Shown: positions 1 through 7,249, counted from the first letter of the stretch. The stretch is DNA of 14,581 bases from RGDT01 sp046719305 (GCA_046719305.1 JBDNDE010000098.1:1-14581); one strand, 5' to 3'. Notes: generated from the letters alone by a model not told the origin. Made by a program: numbers and translations.

Positions 1-1
1 A

Positions 2-451
2 TTGGTTGCCATAGCGGGCAACGAGAGGATCAAGCGAGCGTATCCGCTAGCGCCACTGCTCATCGGCGAAGGGGATGCACCGATGTTGCGTGATCCGATG
101 CTCAACCTCAGCGCTTTGTTCGGCGAACCGCTGGTCAGTCCGCCGGCCGATCGTACCCTGCGTGATGGTGAGATTGTCGAGATAGCCGGCCAACGCTGGG
201 AGACGCGAAGGATTCCGGGCCATTCTCCGGGCCATGTGGTTTTCGTTGGTCAGGAAATGGTGCTGGGCGGCGATGTACTGTTTCGCGGCAGCATCGGGCG
301 CTACGATTTTCCGGGTGGCAGTCTGGAACAGTTGTTGGAAGGCATCCGGCGGCAACTGCTGACGCTACCTGGGACGACAGAGGTATACCCTGGGCATGGT
401 CCCGCCACAACCATCGGCTATGAGATGGCAACCAATCCATACCTAGGTTAA
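2..451 (+). CDS. MBL-fold metallo-hydrolase (glyoxalase II-like), C-terminal part
   Basis: This is the 3' portion of a metallo-beta-lactamase-fold hydrolase; the frame is open at the left edge, so the true start lies outside the window. In the visible 149 residues the later metal-ligand motifs are present: PGHSPGH (H74, H78), the GGDVLF aspartate (D91) and PGHG (H132). The first HxHxDH motif would lie just upstream and cannot be seen. The GSIGRYDFPGG stretch and the NPYL ending are typical of the small GloB/YcbL-like hydrolases, which usually act on thioesters such as S-lactoylglutathione. The exact substrate cannot be told from this fragment. It converges on the MutS-like gene with only 8 bp between stop codons and no obvious terminator. 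The family call is firm; the glyoxalase II role is inference. Confidence 0.88.
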   Translation: MVAIAGNERIKRAYPLAPLLIGEGDAPMLRDPMLNLSALFGEPLVSPPADRTLRDGEIVEIAGQRWETRRIPGHSPGHVVFVGQEMVLGGDVLFRGSIGRYDFPGGSLEQLLEGIRRQLLTLPGTTEVYPGHGPATTIGYEMATNPYLG

Positions 452-459
452 GCCCCGGC

Positions 460-2376
460 TCAGATCTCCAGGCCCACGGCCCGCATTAGAGCTAAGGCGT
501 TGCTGTGCCGGACCACTCCTTCCTGCAAGCGATAGTCGAAGACCATGGTATCACCCTCCAGATGATCGGCAAAATGCACATTGCGGGCCAGTTGACCCAA
601 TTGGTCGGCAATGCGAGTTAGGGTCAGGTCGTGGGTGGTCATCAGGCCGATCGCACCGGCACGTACCAAGCTGAGAAGTACAGCTTCGGCCCCCTGACAA
701 CGGTCATGCGAATTGGTACCGCTGAAGATTTCATCTAGCAGGAACAGCAGTGGAATCGGTCCGCGTGATAGTTCCACCACTTGCCGCACACGCAAGACCT
801 CGGCGTAGAACCGGGAGCGGCCGGCCATCAACGAATCCTGGATGCGTAAGGTGGCCCCCAAAGCCAAGGGGGAAAGACGCATCTGCATGGCACGAACCGG
901 AGCACCTGCTTGAGCGAGGACGGCATTGATGCCGATCGTGCGCAGATAGGTGCTTTTCCCAGACATGTTTGACCCCGACACAATCAGCAGCCGTAGCGGT
1001 TGGCCTAGATGCAGATCATTTGCGACGCACTGGTTACGCGGCAACAGCGGGTGTGCTAGACCGGTGGCCTCGTAGAGTGGCCCACTTTCGCACAGGATGG
1101 GGAAGGGATCGCTGGGGTTCTCGTAGGCGTACGCTGCCAAGGCCGAAAGCGCCTCGAACTCGCCAACGATGGCTAACCAGCGACGGATCCGGGGGCCAAC
1201 TGCCGCCCTCCATTGCTCGATCGCATGGGCATATTGAGTACCCCACATGAGTAAAAAGGCAAACGGCGCAAATAGTTGATTGCGCCGCGAATTCAGCATG
1301 TTGATGAGATACCCCAGTTTTGCGATGCATTGGGATGCCGGAGTCCGCGAGCCATCCCCGGCCGTCAGTTCGTCGTGTAATTCTTGCAACCGGGGTGAGC
1401 AAAAGGTGGCTGATTCCAGACGGGCCAGCACACGGGCGAGCAAGCCTAGATCACGGCCGCGCTGTTCGACTGCAGCCAAGACGCGATTGACCCGACCAAT
1501 CAGCGGTAGCAAAAACAGCCCTTGAATAGCCATCATCCCCAGCAGGGGTAACATGCCATAGCGGGCGAAAAAGGCACCAAAGCTGGTATCTGGATCGAGT
1601 GAGCCGATGAGGTAAAGAATCCAGCCCAGAAAGCAAATGACGCTGAGGGTGCCCATCCCCAGAGCCACCCAGCGTGGCCATTGCGAGCGTAGGAGGATTT
1701 CGCCCTCGCCCCAGGCCACCACGGCGTCATAATCCACGCCCTCCTGTATTTCCGGCCCCATCAGGGCCAACTCCTCGCGGAGGTCGAGCATTGGCCGCAA
1801 TTCGCGCACAGCCTCTTGGCGGAGGCGTACGATTGCGGGCGGGGCTGGTGCTTTGAGCCAGGCTGCCAGGGTGTCCTCGCCGGTGCGAGTCTGGGCAGTG
1901 CAGAGCAGTTCAAAGAGCGAACCAACGCCAAATAGGTCGAGATCAGCGGCGTAGGGGTGTTGTTCGTCGAGGAAACGAGTCCCTGTCCGGCCTTTGCCTT
2001 TCCAGCGATCGGCCAAGCGATCCAATCCGGCTTGATAGTAGGCTACGGCCCGCCGAGCACGGTAGATGGCGCGTAGGATGCGATCATGCAGGAAGAGTTG
2101 CACCACAAACAGCACTACCAGACCTAGGCTCCACCAGGGAGGCAACTGACTATCCCGCAAATACAGATAGAGAACCAAGACAATTAGGCCGACGGTCACC
2201 AGACGCGACCAGCCAACGAGTTGTTCACGTTGAGCGAGAATCTGGGCGGTCTGCTGCCTGTGTCGCTGACGATCCTGATAGACTGTTTCGGGTTGGACCG
2301 CCGCGCTCGTCACGTTTTCGTCTTCCTGCTGCGTCACCCGCACATTCCGGGCCGTCACTGCCTGCAAGCCTTTCAT
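460..2376 (-). CDS. MutS-family ATPase with predicted transmembrane segments
   Basis: A 638-residue protein with the MutS C-terminal ATPase domain: Walker A GSNMSGKST (468-476), a conserved DSLMAGRSRFYAE block (514-526), Walker B LLFLLDEI (543-550), FSGTNSHDR (551-559) and the THD histidine motif (581-583). Unlike MutS (about 850 aa) there is no recognisable mismatch-binding domain, and unlike MutS2 there is no C-terminal Smr domain. Instead there are four hydrophobic stretches in two pairs, roughly residues 55-73, 80-97, 236-259 and 272-293, which suggests a membrane-anchored protein. Similar MutS-related membrane proteins occur in Planctomycetes and Bacteroidetes; their function is not established, and a role in mismatch repair should not be assumed. 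The ATG at 2376 is preceded by AGGA about 8 nt upstream. ATPase call firm, role unknown. Confidence 0.85.
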   Translation of the reverse strand: MKGLQAVTARNVRVTQQEDENVTSAAVQPETVYQDRQRHRQQTAQILAQREQLVGWSRLVTVGLIVLVLYLYLRDSQLPPWWSLGLVVLFVVQLFLHDRILRAIYRARRAVAYYQAGLDRLADRWKGKGRTGTRFLDEQHPYAADLDLFGVGSLFELLCTAQTRTGEDTLAAWLKAPAPPAIVRLRQEAVRELRPMLDLREELALMGPEIQEGVDYDAVVAWGEGEILLRSQWPRWVALGMGTLSVICFLGWILYLIGSLDPDTSFGAFFARYGMLPLLGMMAIQGLFLLPLIGRVNRVLAAVEQRGRDLGLLARVLARLESATFCSPRLQELHDELTAGDGSRTPASQCIAKLGYLINMLNSRRNQLFAPFAFLLMWGTQYAHAIEQWRAAVGPRIRRWLAIVGEFEALSALAAYAYENPSDPFPILCESGPLYEATGLAHPLLPRNQCVANDLHLGQPLRLLIVSGSNMSGKSTYLRTIGINAVLAQAGAPVRAMQMRLSPLALGATLRIQDSLMAGRSRFYAEVLRVRQVVELSRGPIPLLFLLDEIFSGTNSHDRCQGAEAVLLSLVRAGAIGLMTTHDLTLTRIADQLGQLARNVHFADHLEGDTMVFDYRLQEGVVRHSNALALMRAVGLEI

Positions 2377-2791
2377 GTCGCTATCCTAGAGCATCGCGGA
2401 CCAACCGCCAGGGTCGATCAGGCAAGCGAGAGAAAATTTGGCCTCTTTGCTCCTACTTCTCTGCTCTGATTGGTCGCTTCGCTCCTCCTTGCCGTTCCCT
2501 TCATCTGGTTGCCTCTAGCCGTTGCTGCTTCGCCCGATCGTCTTGCTTTAGACCGATTGCTATGGACCGACAGGACAGTCCGGCGGGAATTGGCCTCGGA
2601 GACCAGGCCTCGGGGGTCAACATCGGAAGCATCCCAAGCAAATGAAGCAGACAGAAGGAACAGGGGAAGTCAGGCCACCCACGGCTTTCTAAAAAATCAA
2701 TGAAGGCTCTGGCTAGTGCAATCGTTTGCGGCCCCAGGATCGTCTTAGAGGGTGGTTAATCGAATCGTCTCATTTATGGAGTCAAGTCGTC
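2377..2791. other. Divergent intergenic region without a supported gene
   Basis: About 415 bp between the divergently transcribed MutS-like gene and the repeat-protein gene. It should hold both promoters, but no convincing -35/-10 pair is visible on either strand. A 77-codon frame at 2470-2703 begins with TTG and has a hydrophobic start, but it lacks a ribosome binding site and its C-terminal part resembles random sequence. A direct repeat GGCCTCGG occurs twice around 2593-2613. Nothing else was recognised. Confidence 0.5.
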
Positions 2792-3238
2792 ATGCGGCAT
2801 CCTTTTGATGGAATTAATGTTCCGGTCACGACCTCGCGGCGGAGCTGGCTGGGTTGGCTAGGAGTTTTAGCAGGCGGAATAGGCTTATCAAGCGTCACTC
2901 GAGCGGCTGCCCCTCCTGCTTCGCGACTCGGTCTGCGGCGTGATCCCAACCCGGAACCGGAACCCGAACCCAAACCTTCGACACTGGCGTTGAAGGAAAC
3001 CGGTGGCAAACCCAGTACCGCAGCGGCGGCCGAAGAAGGCGCGGCCAGTACCCAGGCGGTAGGCGAAGAGGGCGGCATCACCCGCGCTCGAGGCGAGGCG
3101 GGCGGTCCCACCACGAGGGCCCTGAATGAGGAAGGTGCCATGACCAACGCCCTGAACGAGGCGGGCGGTCCCATTCGCGTCACCACCTTAGCCGTGGGCG
3201 AAGAGGGTGGCCAAAAAGGCGAAGCGCCCAAGGAATAA
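2792..3238 (+). CDS. Exported repeat protein with TTxxxxEE units; candidate graspetide-like precursor
   Basis: A 148-residue protein from the ATG at 2792, chosen because GGAG lies 10 nt upstream; the frame extends back to a TTG at 2726 with no better site. Residues 14-38 look like a twin-arginine signal: TSRRSWL followed by a hydrophobic stretch ending near TRAAAPP. A proline/glutamate linker follows (about 52-62). Residues 63-140 hold seven units of 10-14 residues: STLALKET, STAAAAEE, STQAVGEE, ITRARGEA, TTRALNEE, MTNALNEA and TTLAVGEE, each followed by GG or GA. TTxxxxEE is the published core consensus of plesiocin-group graspetides, whose Thr/Ser side chains are joined to Glu/Asp carboxylates by ATP-grasp ligases. 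No ATP-grasp enzyme is in this window and I have no homology result, so the RiPP role is inference. It could instead be a structural surface repeat protein. Confidence 0.75.
   Translation: MRHPFDGINVPVTTSRRSWLGWLGVLAGGIGLSSVTRAAAPPASRLGLRRDPNPEPEPEPKPSTLALKETGGKPSTAAAAEEGAASTQAVGEEGGITRARGEAGGPTTRALNEEGAMTNALNEAGGPIRVTTLAVGEEGGQKGEAPKE
2978..3211 (+). repeat. Seven degenerate tandem repeats, consensus [T/S]TxAxxEEGG
   Basis: These are in-frame repeats of 30-42 bp. Unit starts fall at residues 63, 75, 86, 96, 107, 117 and 131 of the protein starting at 2792. Four units have a full double hydroxyl/double glutamate set (residues 75-82, 86-93, 107-114, 131-138); the others keep a Thr and at least one Glu. 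A 17-bp DNA segment is identical at 3094-3110 and 3157-3173, 63 bp apart (two units), which points to expansion by duplication. Confidence 0.85.
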
Positions 3239-3272
3239 CGAGCAAACTCCCTTCATACGTTGTTGCATGTAG

Positions 3273-3296
3273 CTTGGCCTCCAGGAGGAGGCCAAG
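3273..3296 (+). terminator. Perfect 10-bp hairpin after the repeat-protein gene
   Basis: Arms CTTGGCCTCC (3273-3282) and GGAGGCCAAG (3287-3296) pair perfectly around an AGGA loop, followed by GGGTTTTA. The position 35 nt after the stop codon at 3238 suits an intrinsic terminator. The T tract is short (4) and offset by three G, so efficiency is uncertain. It also lies just beyond the 3' end of the decayed DUF1501 gene on the other strand, where there is no T run. Confidence 0.6.
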
Positions 3297-3301
3297 GGGT
3301 T

Positions 3302-3816
3302 TTACGCGCCGGTGTAAAGATTCGTAATCAGTCGGCCGCAAGTGAGTTGTACCGGACGATCTTGCTTGTCGCGCGACTCGCTCTCCGGGTCGATTCCCAA
3401 TGCGTCGTATACCGTCGCCCCCAGGTCGTCAGGCTGTACGCTGTCGTCGTTGGAAACGCGCCGATCTGGTCCGATTTTCCGGTCACTTGGCCACCAAGCA
3501 CCCCCACCCCGGCAAACAACGCACTATTGCATAGTGCCCAGTGGTCCCAGCCGGCGTTTGCCCCTTTGAGGGCTCGAGCAAACGCGAAACGCGCCTGTGA
3601 GATCACCAGCGTCTCTTCGAGTCAGCCGCGTACCTGCAACTCGTCCAGCGAGGCACCGACGGCGCGGTCCAAAGGGGGCAACAAATCGCGTTTTAGGCAC
3701 GGGAAATGGTCGCCGAGCATGTCTCCGTTCTGCACGATTCTCATGTTAGCTTGGATAACGCCCACCCCCGCCTCGACTAGACACCGGGCCAAGAGCAGCG
3801 TTTGCCCAAAGGGATT
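3302..3816 (-). pseudogene. Decayed C-terminal third of a DUF1501 gene
   Basis: Reading the minus strand gives a recognisable DUF1501 C-terminus broken into pieces. It begins at FGQTLLLARCLVEAGVGV (3813 downward), continues to LLPPLDRAVGASLDELQVRG, and meets an in-frame TGA at 3622-3624. The frame then reopens as LEETLVISQ and continues through DHWALCNSALFAG and GGQVTGKSDQIGAFP. Around 3450-3454 one base is missing, after which the second frame gives DDSVQPDDLGATVYDALGID and RPVQLTCGRLITNLYTGA, ending in TAA at 3302-3304. The expected GEFGRTP motif is replaced by unrelated residues. The N-terminal two thirds (roughly 300 residues) are absent; homology stops abruptly near 3816, where AT-rich DNA upstream of the DUF1559 gene begins. 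It belongs to a different DUF1501 subtype from the intact gene at 5528 (GRDHW-type ending with a short tail). Confidence 0.85.
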
Positions 3817-3829
3817 TTGAAAATTAGGT

Positions 3830-3856
3830 TTGACTTTTGTGTAGAATTGAAATAAT
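3830..3856 (+). promoter_or_regulatory. Candidate sigma-70-type promoter for the DUF1559 gene
   Basis: TTGACT (3830-3835) and AATAAT (3851-3856) are each one mismatch from the -35 and -10 consensus, with a 15-nt spacer, shorter than the preferred 17. They lie in a short AT-rich island that contrasts with the GC-rich flanks and would give an untranslated leader of about 120 nt. Planctomycete promoter rules are poorly known, so this is tentative. Confidence 0.4.
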
Positions 3857-3984
3857 CTGTGGGATTGAATCCAAAACAGCTCTGACCTCTCTCTTGTCTC
3901 ACTCTCCGAGACCCAAGACGCTTTGTGCGTTTCTTCTCTGGTCCATCTTCTTTTTGGGTTCCTAATCTGAAGGAGTTTACCCAC

Positions 3985-4842
3985 ATGGTGGTACGTAGTC
4001 GCTCGGCTTTCACCCTCATCGAATTACTTGTGGTGATCGCTATTATTGCTATCCTCATCGGCCTGCTGCTACCGGCTGTCCAGAAAGTCCGTGAGGCCGC
4101 TGCTCGGATGCAGTGCGCAAACAATCTCAAACAGTTAGGCTTGGCCCTCCAGAACTACCACGACACCGAGAGACGCTTCCCTGGCTGGGGTTATGATTGG
4201 AACTCATGGCCCTATTTGATTCTGCCGTACATCGAGCAAGACAATCTGCGGCGGCAGCCCCACAACAATAACTACAGCCGGTATTGGGCACTGGTGTCGA
4301 ACCAAGTCATCAAGACATACATTTGCCCCAGTGCCACCACCCCCAGTTCGATCGTTTACAACGGCAATACCATGGCCCTGACCTGCTACCTGGGCAATGC
4401 CGGCCGAATGTACAGCGACTTTTCGCGTGGCGGTGATACCGGAGTAGTCGGAACTTGGCCGACAAACTTAGCGGTGCGGATCGAGACGATCACCGACGGC
4501 ACCAGCAACACCATTGCCTTCGGTGAACGCCCGCCGATGTATGGTTCCAACCCCTGGTACGGCTGGGCTTTCTACAACTTGCCCGACTGGGACATCCAGA
4601 TGTGGGCTATTGGTGAGGCTGCTTGGGTCTATGAAGGCGGCCCACCGTGTGTCTTTCCAGCCTATTTCTCTCCAGGCCGGCAAACCAACCGTTGCAACAC
4701 CAACCACTACTGGAGCCAACACACCGGCGGAGCAAATTTTGTCCTGTGCGATGGTTCTGTTCGGTTTATGACGTACAGCGCCGGCACTGTAATTGTTCCG
4801 AGCATGGCCAGCCGTAACGGCAGCGAGGTGATCCCAGAATGA
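3985..4842 (+). CDS. DUF1559 domain protein with prepilin-type N-terminus
   Basis: A 285-residue planctomycete DUF1559 protein. The ATG at 3985 is used because AGGAG lies 9 nt upstream (3971-3975). The N-terminus has the type IV prepilin cleavage and methylation motif AFTLIELLVVIAII, with E13 as the conserved +5 glutamate. The hydrophobic helix then runs into the family signature LLPAVQKVREAAARMQC and NNLKQLGLALQNYHD. The C-terminal block ANFVLCDGSVRFMTY is the hallmark of the family's H-X9-DG end. These proteins are thought to be processed by prepilin peptidase and to form pseudopilin-like or surface structures, but their function is not established. The stop overlaps the next start (ATGA), implying translational coupling with a lipoprotein. 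Family assignment is secure. Confidence 0.95.
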   Translation: MVVRSRSAFTLIELLVVIAIIAILIGLLLPAVQKVREAAARMQCANNLKQLGLALQNYHDTERRFPGWGYDWNSWPYLILPYIEQDNLRRQPHNNNYSRYWALVSNQVIKTYICPSATTPSSIVYNGNTMALTCYLGNAGRMYSDFSRGGDTGVVGTWPTNLAVRIETITDGTSNTIAFGERPPMYGSNPWYGWAFYNLPDWDIQMWAIGEAAWVYEGGPPCVFPAYFSPGRQTNRCNTNHYWSQHTGGANFVLCDGSVRFMTYSAGTVIVPSMASRNGSEVIPE

Positions 4843-5324
4843 GATTTCTTCCTTGGATTGCCCCCCGACCGTTGGTAGGGATCGTTTTGCTCACCTTCGT
4901 AACCCTTACCGGTTGCGGCCCGGCCACGGGAGAGTTGACCGGCATGGTCAAAAGCGGTTCCAAACTCGTCGTCTCGGGCAGTGTCACCGCTGTCGGCAGC
5001 GATAACATCCCCCATGGTGCCCCGATTGGAGCCGATGGCCGCTACCGACTCAGTGGGCTTCCTCTAGGTGACGTCAAGCTGCTTGTCTCTTCTCCAAACC
5101 CTGCAGGCCGCAATCAGGGCCGACCGGAAGCCGGCAAAGGCGGTGGACGCGGCGGAAGGGGTAAAGAGGGCCGTCAGCCTCCGCCCTCGGAGACCCCTCC
5201 GCTTGACCCCGAGGTGGTCAAAAAATGGTTTCCTATCTCTGAAGACTACGGCGATTTGGCCAAGACCACGCTGCGGGCCACCGTCAAGCCAGGCAGCACT
5301 ACACACGACATTGAACTGAAGTAA
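4839..5324 (+). CDS. Putative lipoprotein coupled to the DUF1559 gene
   Basis: A 161-residue protein with a lipoprotein signal: MRFLPWIAPRPLVGIVLL then lipobox LTGC (C26). After acylation it should be anchored in a membrane facing the periplasm or outside. The body (about 30-90) reads like a short beta-sandwich of the carboxypeptidase-regulatory/transthyretin-like kind, with the typical DGRYRLSGLPLGDVKLLV segment. A low-complexity Gly/Arg/Lys/Pro linker follows (about 94-120), then a C-terminal segment ending in a TTHDIELK strand. The 4-bp overlap with the DUF1559 gene is a common planctomycete pairing, suggesting the two products work at the same surface. No enzymatic motif is visible. Confidence 0.85.
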   Translation: MRFLPWIAPRPLVGIVLLTFVTLTGCGPATGELTGMVKSGSKLVVSGSVTAVGSDNIPHGAPIGADGRYRLSGLPLGDVKLLVSSPNPAGRNQGRPEAGKGGGRGGRGKEGRQPPPSETPPLDPEVVKKWFPISEDYGDLAKTTLRATVKPGSTTHDIELK

Positions 5325-5457
5325 GCTATGCTCTAGCCTGCTGTTCTCGGGGGAGTTGGGCAAGTCGTTGGCTGGCCCACTCTTCGCCGTCGGCCATTTT
5401 GCCTGAGTCTATTCGTCTTCCGAAGCGATCGCCCCTGACTTACAAACTGCACAAGAC

Positions 5458-5486
5458 GTGAAACTTCTGTCGCGGCATGGTACGAT
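5458..5486 (+). promoter_or_regulatory. Weak candidate promoter before the DUF1501 gene
   Basis: GTGAAA (5458-5463) and TACGAT (5481-5486) match the -35 and -10 consensus at 4 of 6 positions each with a 17-nt spacer, placing a start site near 5493, about 35 nt before the ATG at 5528. The preceding 5325-5457 has only an imperfect hairpin (GAGT-GGGC with GCCC-ACTC around 5353-5383) without a T run. Confidence 0.28.
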
Positions 5487-5527
5487 AGGGAGTGGTTAAT
5501 CTCTCTCCCACCGTTGGAGTTACCGCT

Positions 5528-6943
5528 ATGCTTCCCGCCTTGTACACCCGCCGCGAACTACTCGCCACCTCGGGGATGGGCTTCGCCTGCCTGGCCTTGC
5601 CTGCTCTGTTGGCCGATTCTGCCCGCCCTGCCGACCGCAGTGCCGATCCGTTGGCCCCGCGTCCGCCGCACTTTCCGGCCAAGGCCAAGCGGGTGATTCA
5701 CCTGTTCATGAATGGGGGGCCTAGCCATGTCGATACCTTTGATCCGAAACCCGCACTCGACAAGTACCACGGCAAGCCGATCCCAATCACCTTGCGGACC
5801 GAACGCAAGACCGGGGCTGCCTGGCGTTCGCCCTACACCTTCACGCGGCACGGCAAGAGCGGTCTGCCCATCTCCGACATCTTCCCGCATCTAGCTCGCC
5901 ACGCCGATGACTTGTGTGTCATTCGTTCGATGCATGCCGACGTGCCCAATCACGAACCGTCGCTTCTGCTGATGAATTGCGGCGAAGCGCGCCTGCCCCG
6001 CCCCAGCTTCGGCTCGTGGGTTACCTATGGCCTGGGCAGCGAATCGCGGAACCTGCCGGGTTTCATTGCCATGTGTCCGGGCGGCTACCCGATTCAAGAG
6101 ACGCAAAACTGGCAATCGGCCTTCTTGCCGGGCGTTTACCAGGGTACCTACATCGACACCCGCCACACCGACATCGACAAGCTCATCGAACACATCCGCA
6201 ACGGCCAACTGGGTCTGAAGGAACAACGTCGCCAACTCGATCTGTTGCGGGCGTTGAACGAACGGCACCAGGCCAAGCGGGAAAAGGACGCCGCCCTGGA
6301 GGCCCGGATTCAATCGTTCGAGTTGGCCTACCGGATGCAATTAGACGCTGCCGACGCCTTCGATATATCCCGCGAGCCGCGCCGCATCCGTGAGATGTAC
6401 GGGCCGGGGGTGCATGCCCGGCAATGCCTGATCGCCCGGCGGTTGCTGGAAAAGGGCGTGCGCTTCATCCAACTCTGGCACGGTGCGGGCCAACCCTGGG
6501 ACAACCACGACGACTTGGAAGTCAACCACCGCAACCTCGCCAAACAATGCGACCAAGCCATCGCTGCCCTGCTGACCGACCTGAAGCAACGCGGCATGCT
6601 CGACGAAACGCTCGTCCTCTGGGGCGGCGAATTCGGCCGCACTCCCACGGTTGAACTTCCCACTCCGGGGGCCAACGCCGGCAAGGTCAACGGCCGCGAC
6701 CACAACCACTGGGGCTTTTCGATGTGGCTGGCCGGCGGAGGGGTCAAGGGCGGCTACATCCACGGGGCCACCGACGAGTTTGGCTTCCAGGCAGTGGAGA
6801 ACAAGGTACATGTGCATGACCTGCACGCCACGCTGTTGCATCTGCTAGGCTTCGACCACGAGAAGCTCACTTACCGCTACGCCGGCCGTGACTTCCGTCT
6901 AACCGATGTACATGGCAAAGTGGTGAAAGAGATTATCGCATGA
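5528..6943 (+). CDS. DUF1501 domain protein with Tat signal
   Basis: A 471-residue DUF1501 protein, a family of the alkaline phosphatase/sulfatase-like superfamily greatly expanded in planctomycetes. The ATG at 5528 is chosen over the upstream GTG at 5492 because GGAG (5516-5519) lies 8 nt before it and the protein then begins with a clean twin-arginine signal, TRRELLATSG plus a hydrophobic stretch ending near ALLAD. Family signatures in order: FMNGGPSHVDTFDPKP, GSWVTYGLGS, NLPGF, GVRFIQLWHG, GEFGRTPTVE, GRDHNHWGFSMWLAGGGVKGG, then a C-terminal HDLHATLLHLLGFD block. Planctomycete DUF1501 proteins often pair with DUF1549/DUF1553 cytochrome-type proteins; none is here. The substrate is unknown. 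The stop overlaps the following gene by 4 bp. Confidence 0.93.
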   Translation: MLPALYTRRELLATSGMGFACLALPALLADSARPADRSADPLAPRPPHFPAKAKRVIHLFMNGGPSHVDTFDPKPALDKYHGKPIPITLRTERKTGAAWRSPYTFTRHGKSGLPISDIFPHLARHADDLCVIRSMHADVPNHEPSLLLMNCGEARLPRPSFGSWVTYGLGSESRNLPGFIAMCPGGYPIQETQNWQSAFLPGVYQGTYIDTRHTDIDKLIEHIRNGQLGLKEQRRQLDLLRALNERHQAKREKDAALEARIQSFELAYRMQLDAADAFDISREPRRIREMYGPGVHARQCLIARRLLEKGVRFIQLWHGAGQPWDNHDDLEVNHRNLAKQCDQAIAALLTDLKQRGMLDETLVLWGGEFGRTPTVELPTPGANAGKVNGRDHNHWGFSMWLAGGGVKGGYIHGATDEFGFQAVENKVHVHDLHATLLHLLGFDHEKLTYRYAGRDFRLTDVHGKVVKEIIA

Positions 6944-7248
6944 GCCTCACACATGGTGTCCTGCTGGTCCTCGGGCTCACCGCCCTCGGCTGCGTCGTCG
7001 GGGGTGTGCTGGGCTACCCCCTGGACACCACCTTCCCCAGTTACTACCGTGGCGTCTTTCCCAACGGCACGTCCCCGGAGTTCGATCCCGTCGCCGTGGG
7101 TCTGGGCCTGGGTCTGTCGCAAGGTGCAATGTTCGGAGCCGTCCTGGGCACGGTGATCCTGGTCGTCTTGCTGGGGTACGATCTGCGTTGTCGCCAGGTT
7201 GCAGCCCAAATCGCGACCCAGGTGCGCGAGGCGGACGATCGCTCGTGA
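6940..7248 (+). CDS. Small two-helix membrane protein
   Basis: A 102-residue protein whose ATG overlaps the DUF1501 stop (ATGA), so it is probably translationally coupled. Two hydrophobic segments are visible, about residues 5-27 and 50-79, the second glycine-rich (VGLGLGLSQGAMFGAVLG). Between them is a polar loop with TTFPSYYRGVFPNGTSPEFDP. The C-terminal 22 residues are charged and likely cytoplasmic. I recognise no family. The coupling suggests a role linked to the exported DUF1501 protein, but that is inference. It ends 1 bp before the stop of the convergent acetyltransferase gene. Confidence 0.75.
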   Translation: MSLTHGVLLVLGLTALGCVVGGVLGYPLDTTFPSYYRGVFPNGTSPEFDPVAVGLGLGLSQGAMFGAVLGTVILVVLLGYDLRCRQVAAQIATQVREADDRS

Positions 7249-7249
7249 C

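Noticed and set aside
2470..2703. 77-codon plus-strand frame with a hydrophobic, signal-peptide-like start
   Set aside because: It starts with TTG, has no ribosome binding site, and its second half is polar sequence without any recognisable fold; more likely chance in the divergent intergenic region.
2978..3211. CRISPR-like spacing of repeats
   Set aside because: Units are degenerate, in frame, 30-42 bp long and lack constant repeats with unique spacers; they are protein-level repeats.
2782..3231. 149-codon minus-strand frame opposite the repeat protein
   Set aside because: It is the mirror of a repetitive GC-rich coding sequence; the plus strand has the start site, signal peptide and meaningful repeats.
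3260..3820. 186-codon plus-strand frame
   Set aside because: It lies opposite the DUF1501 relic, whose minus-strand translation is clearly homologous to that family.
5353..5383. Imperfect hairpin after the lipoprotein gene as a terminator
   Set aside because: The stem has a bulge and no T run follows, so it cannot be called an intrinsic terminator with confidence.
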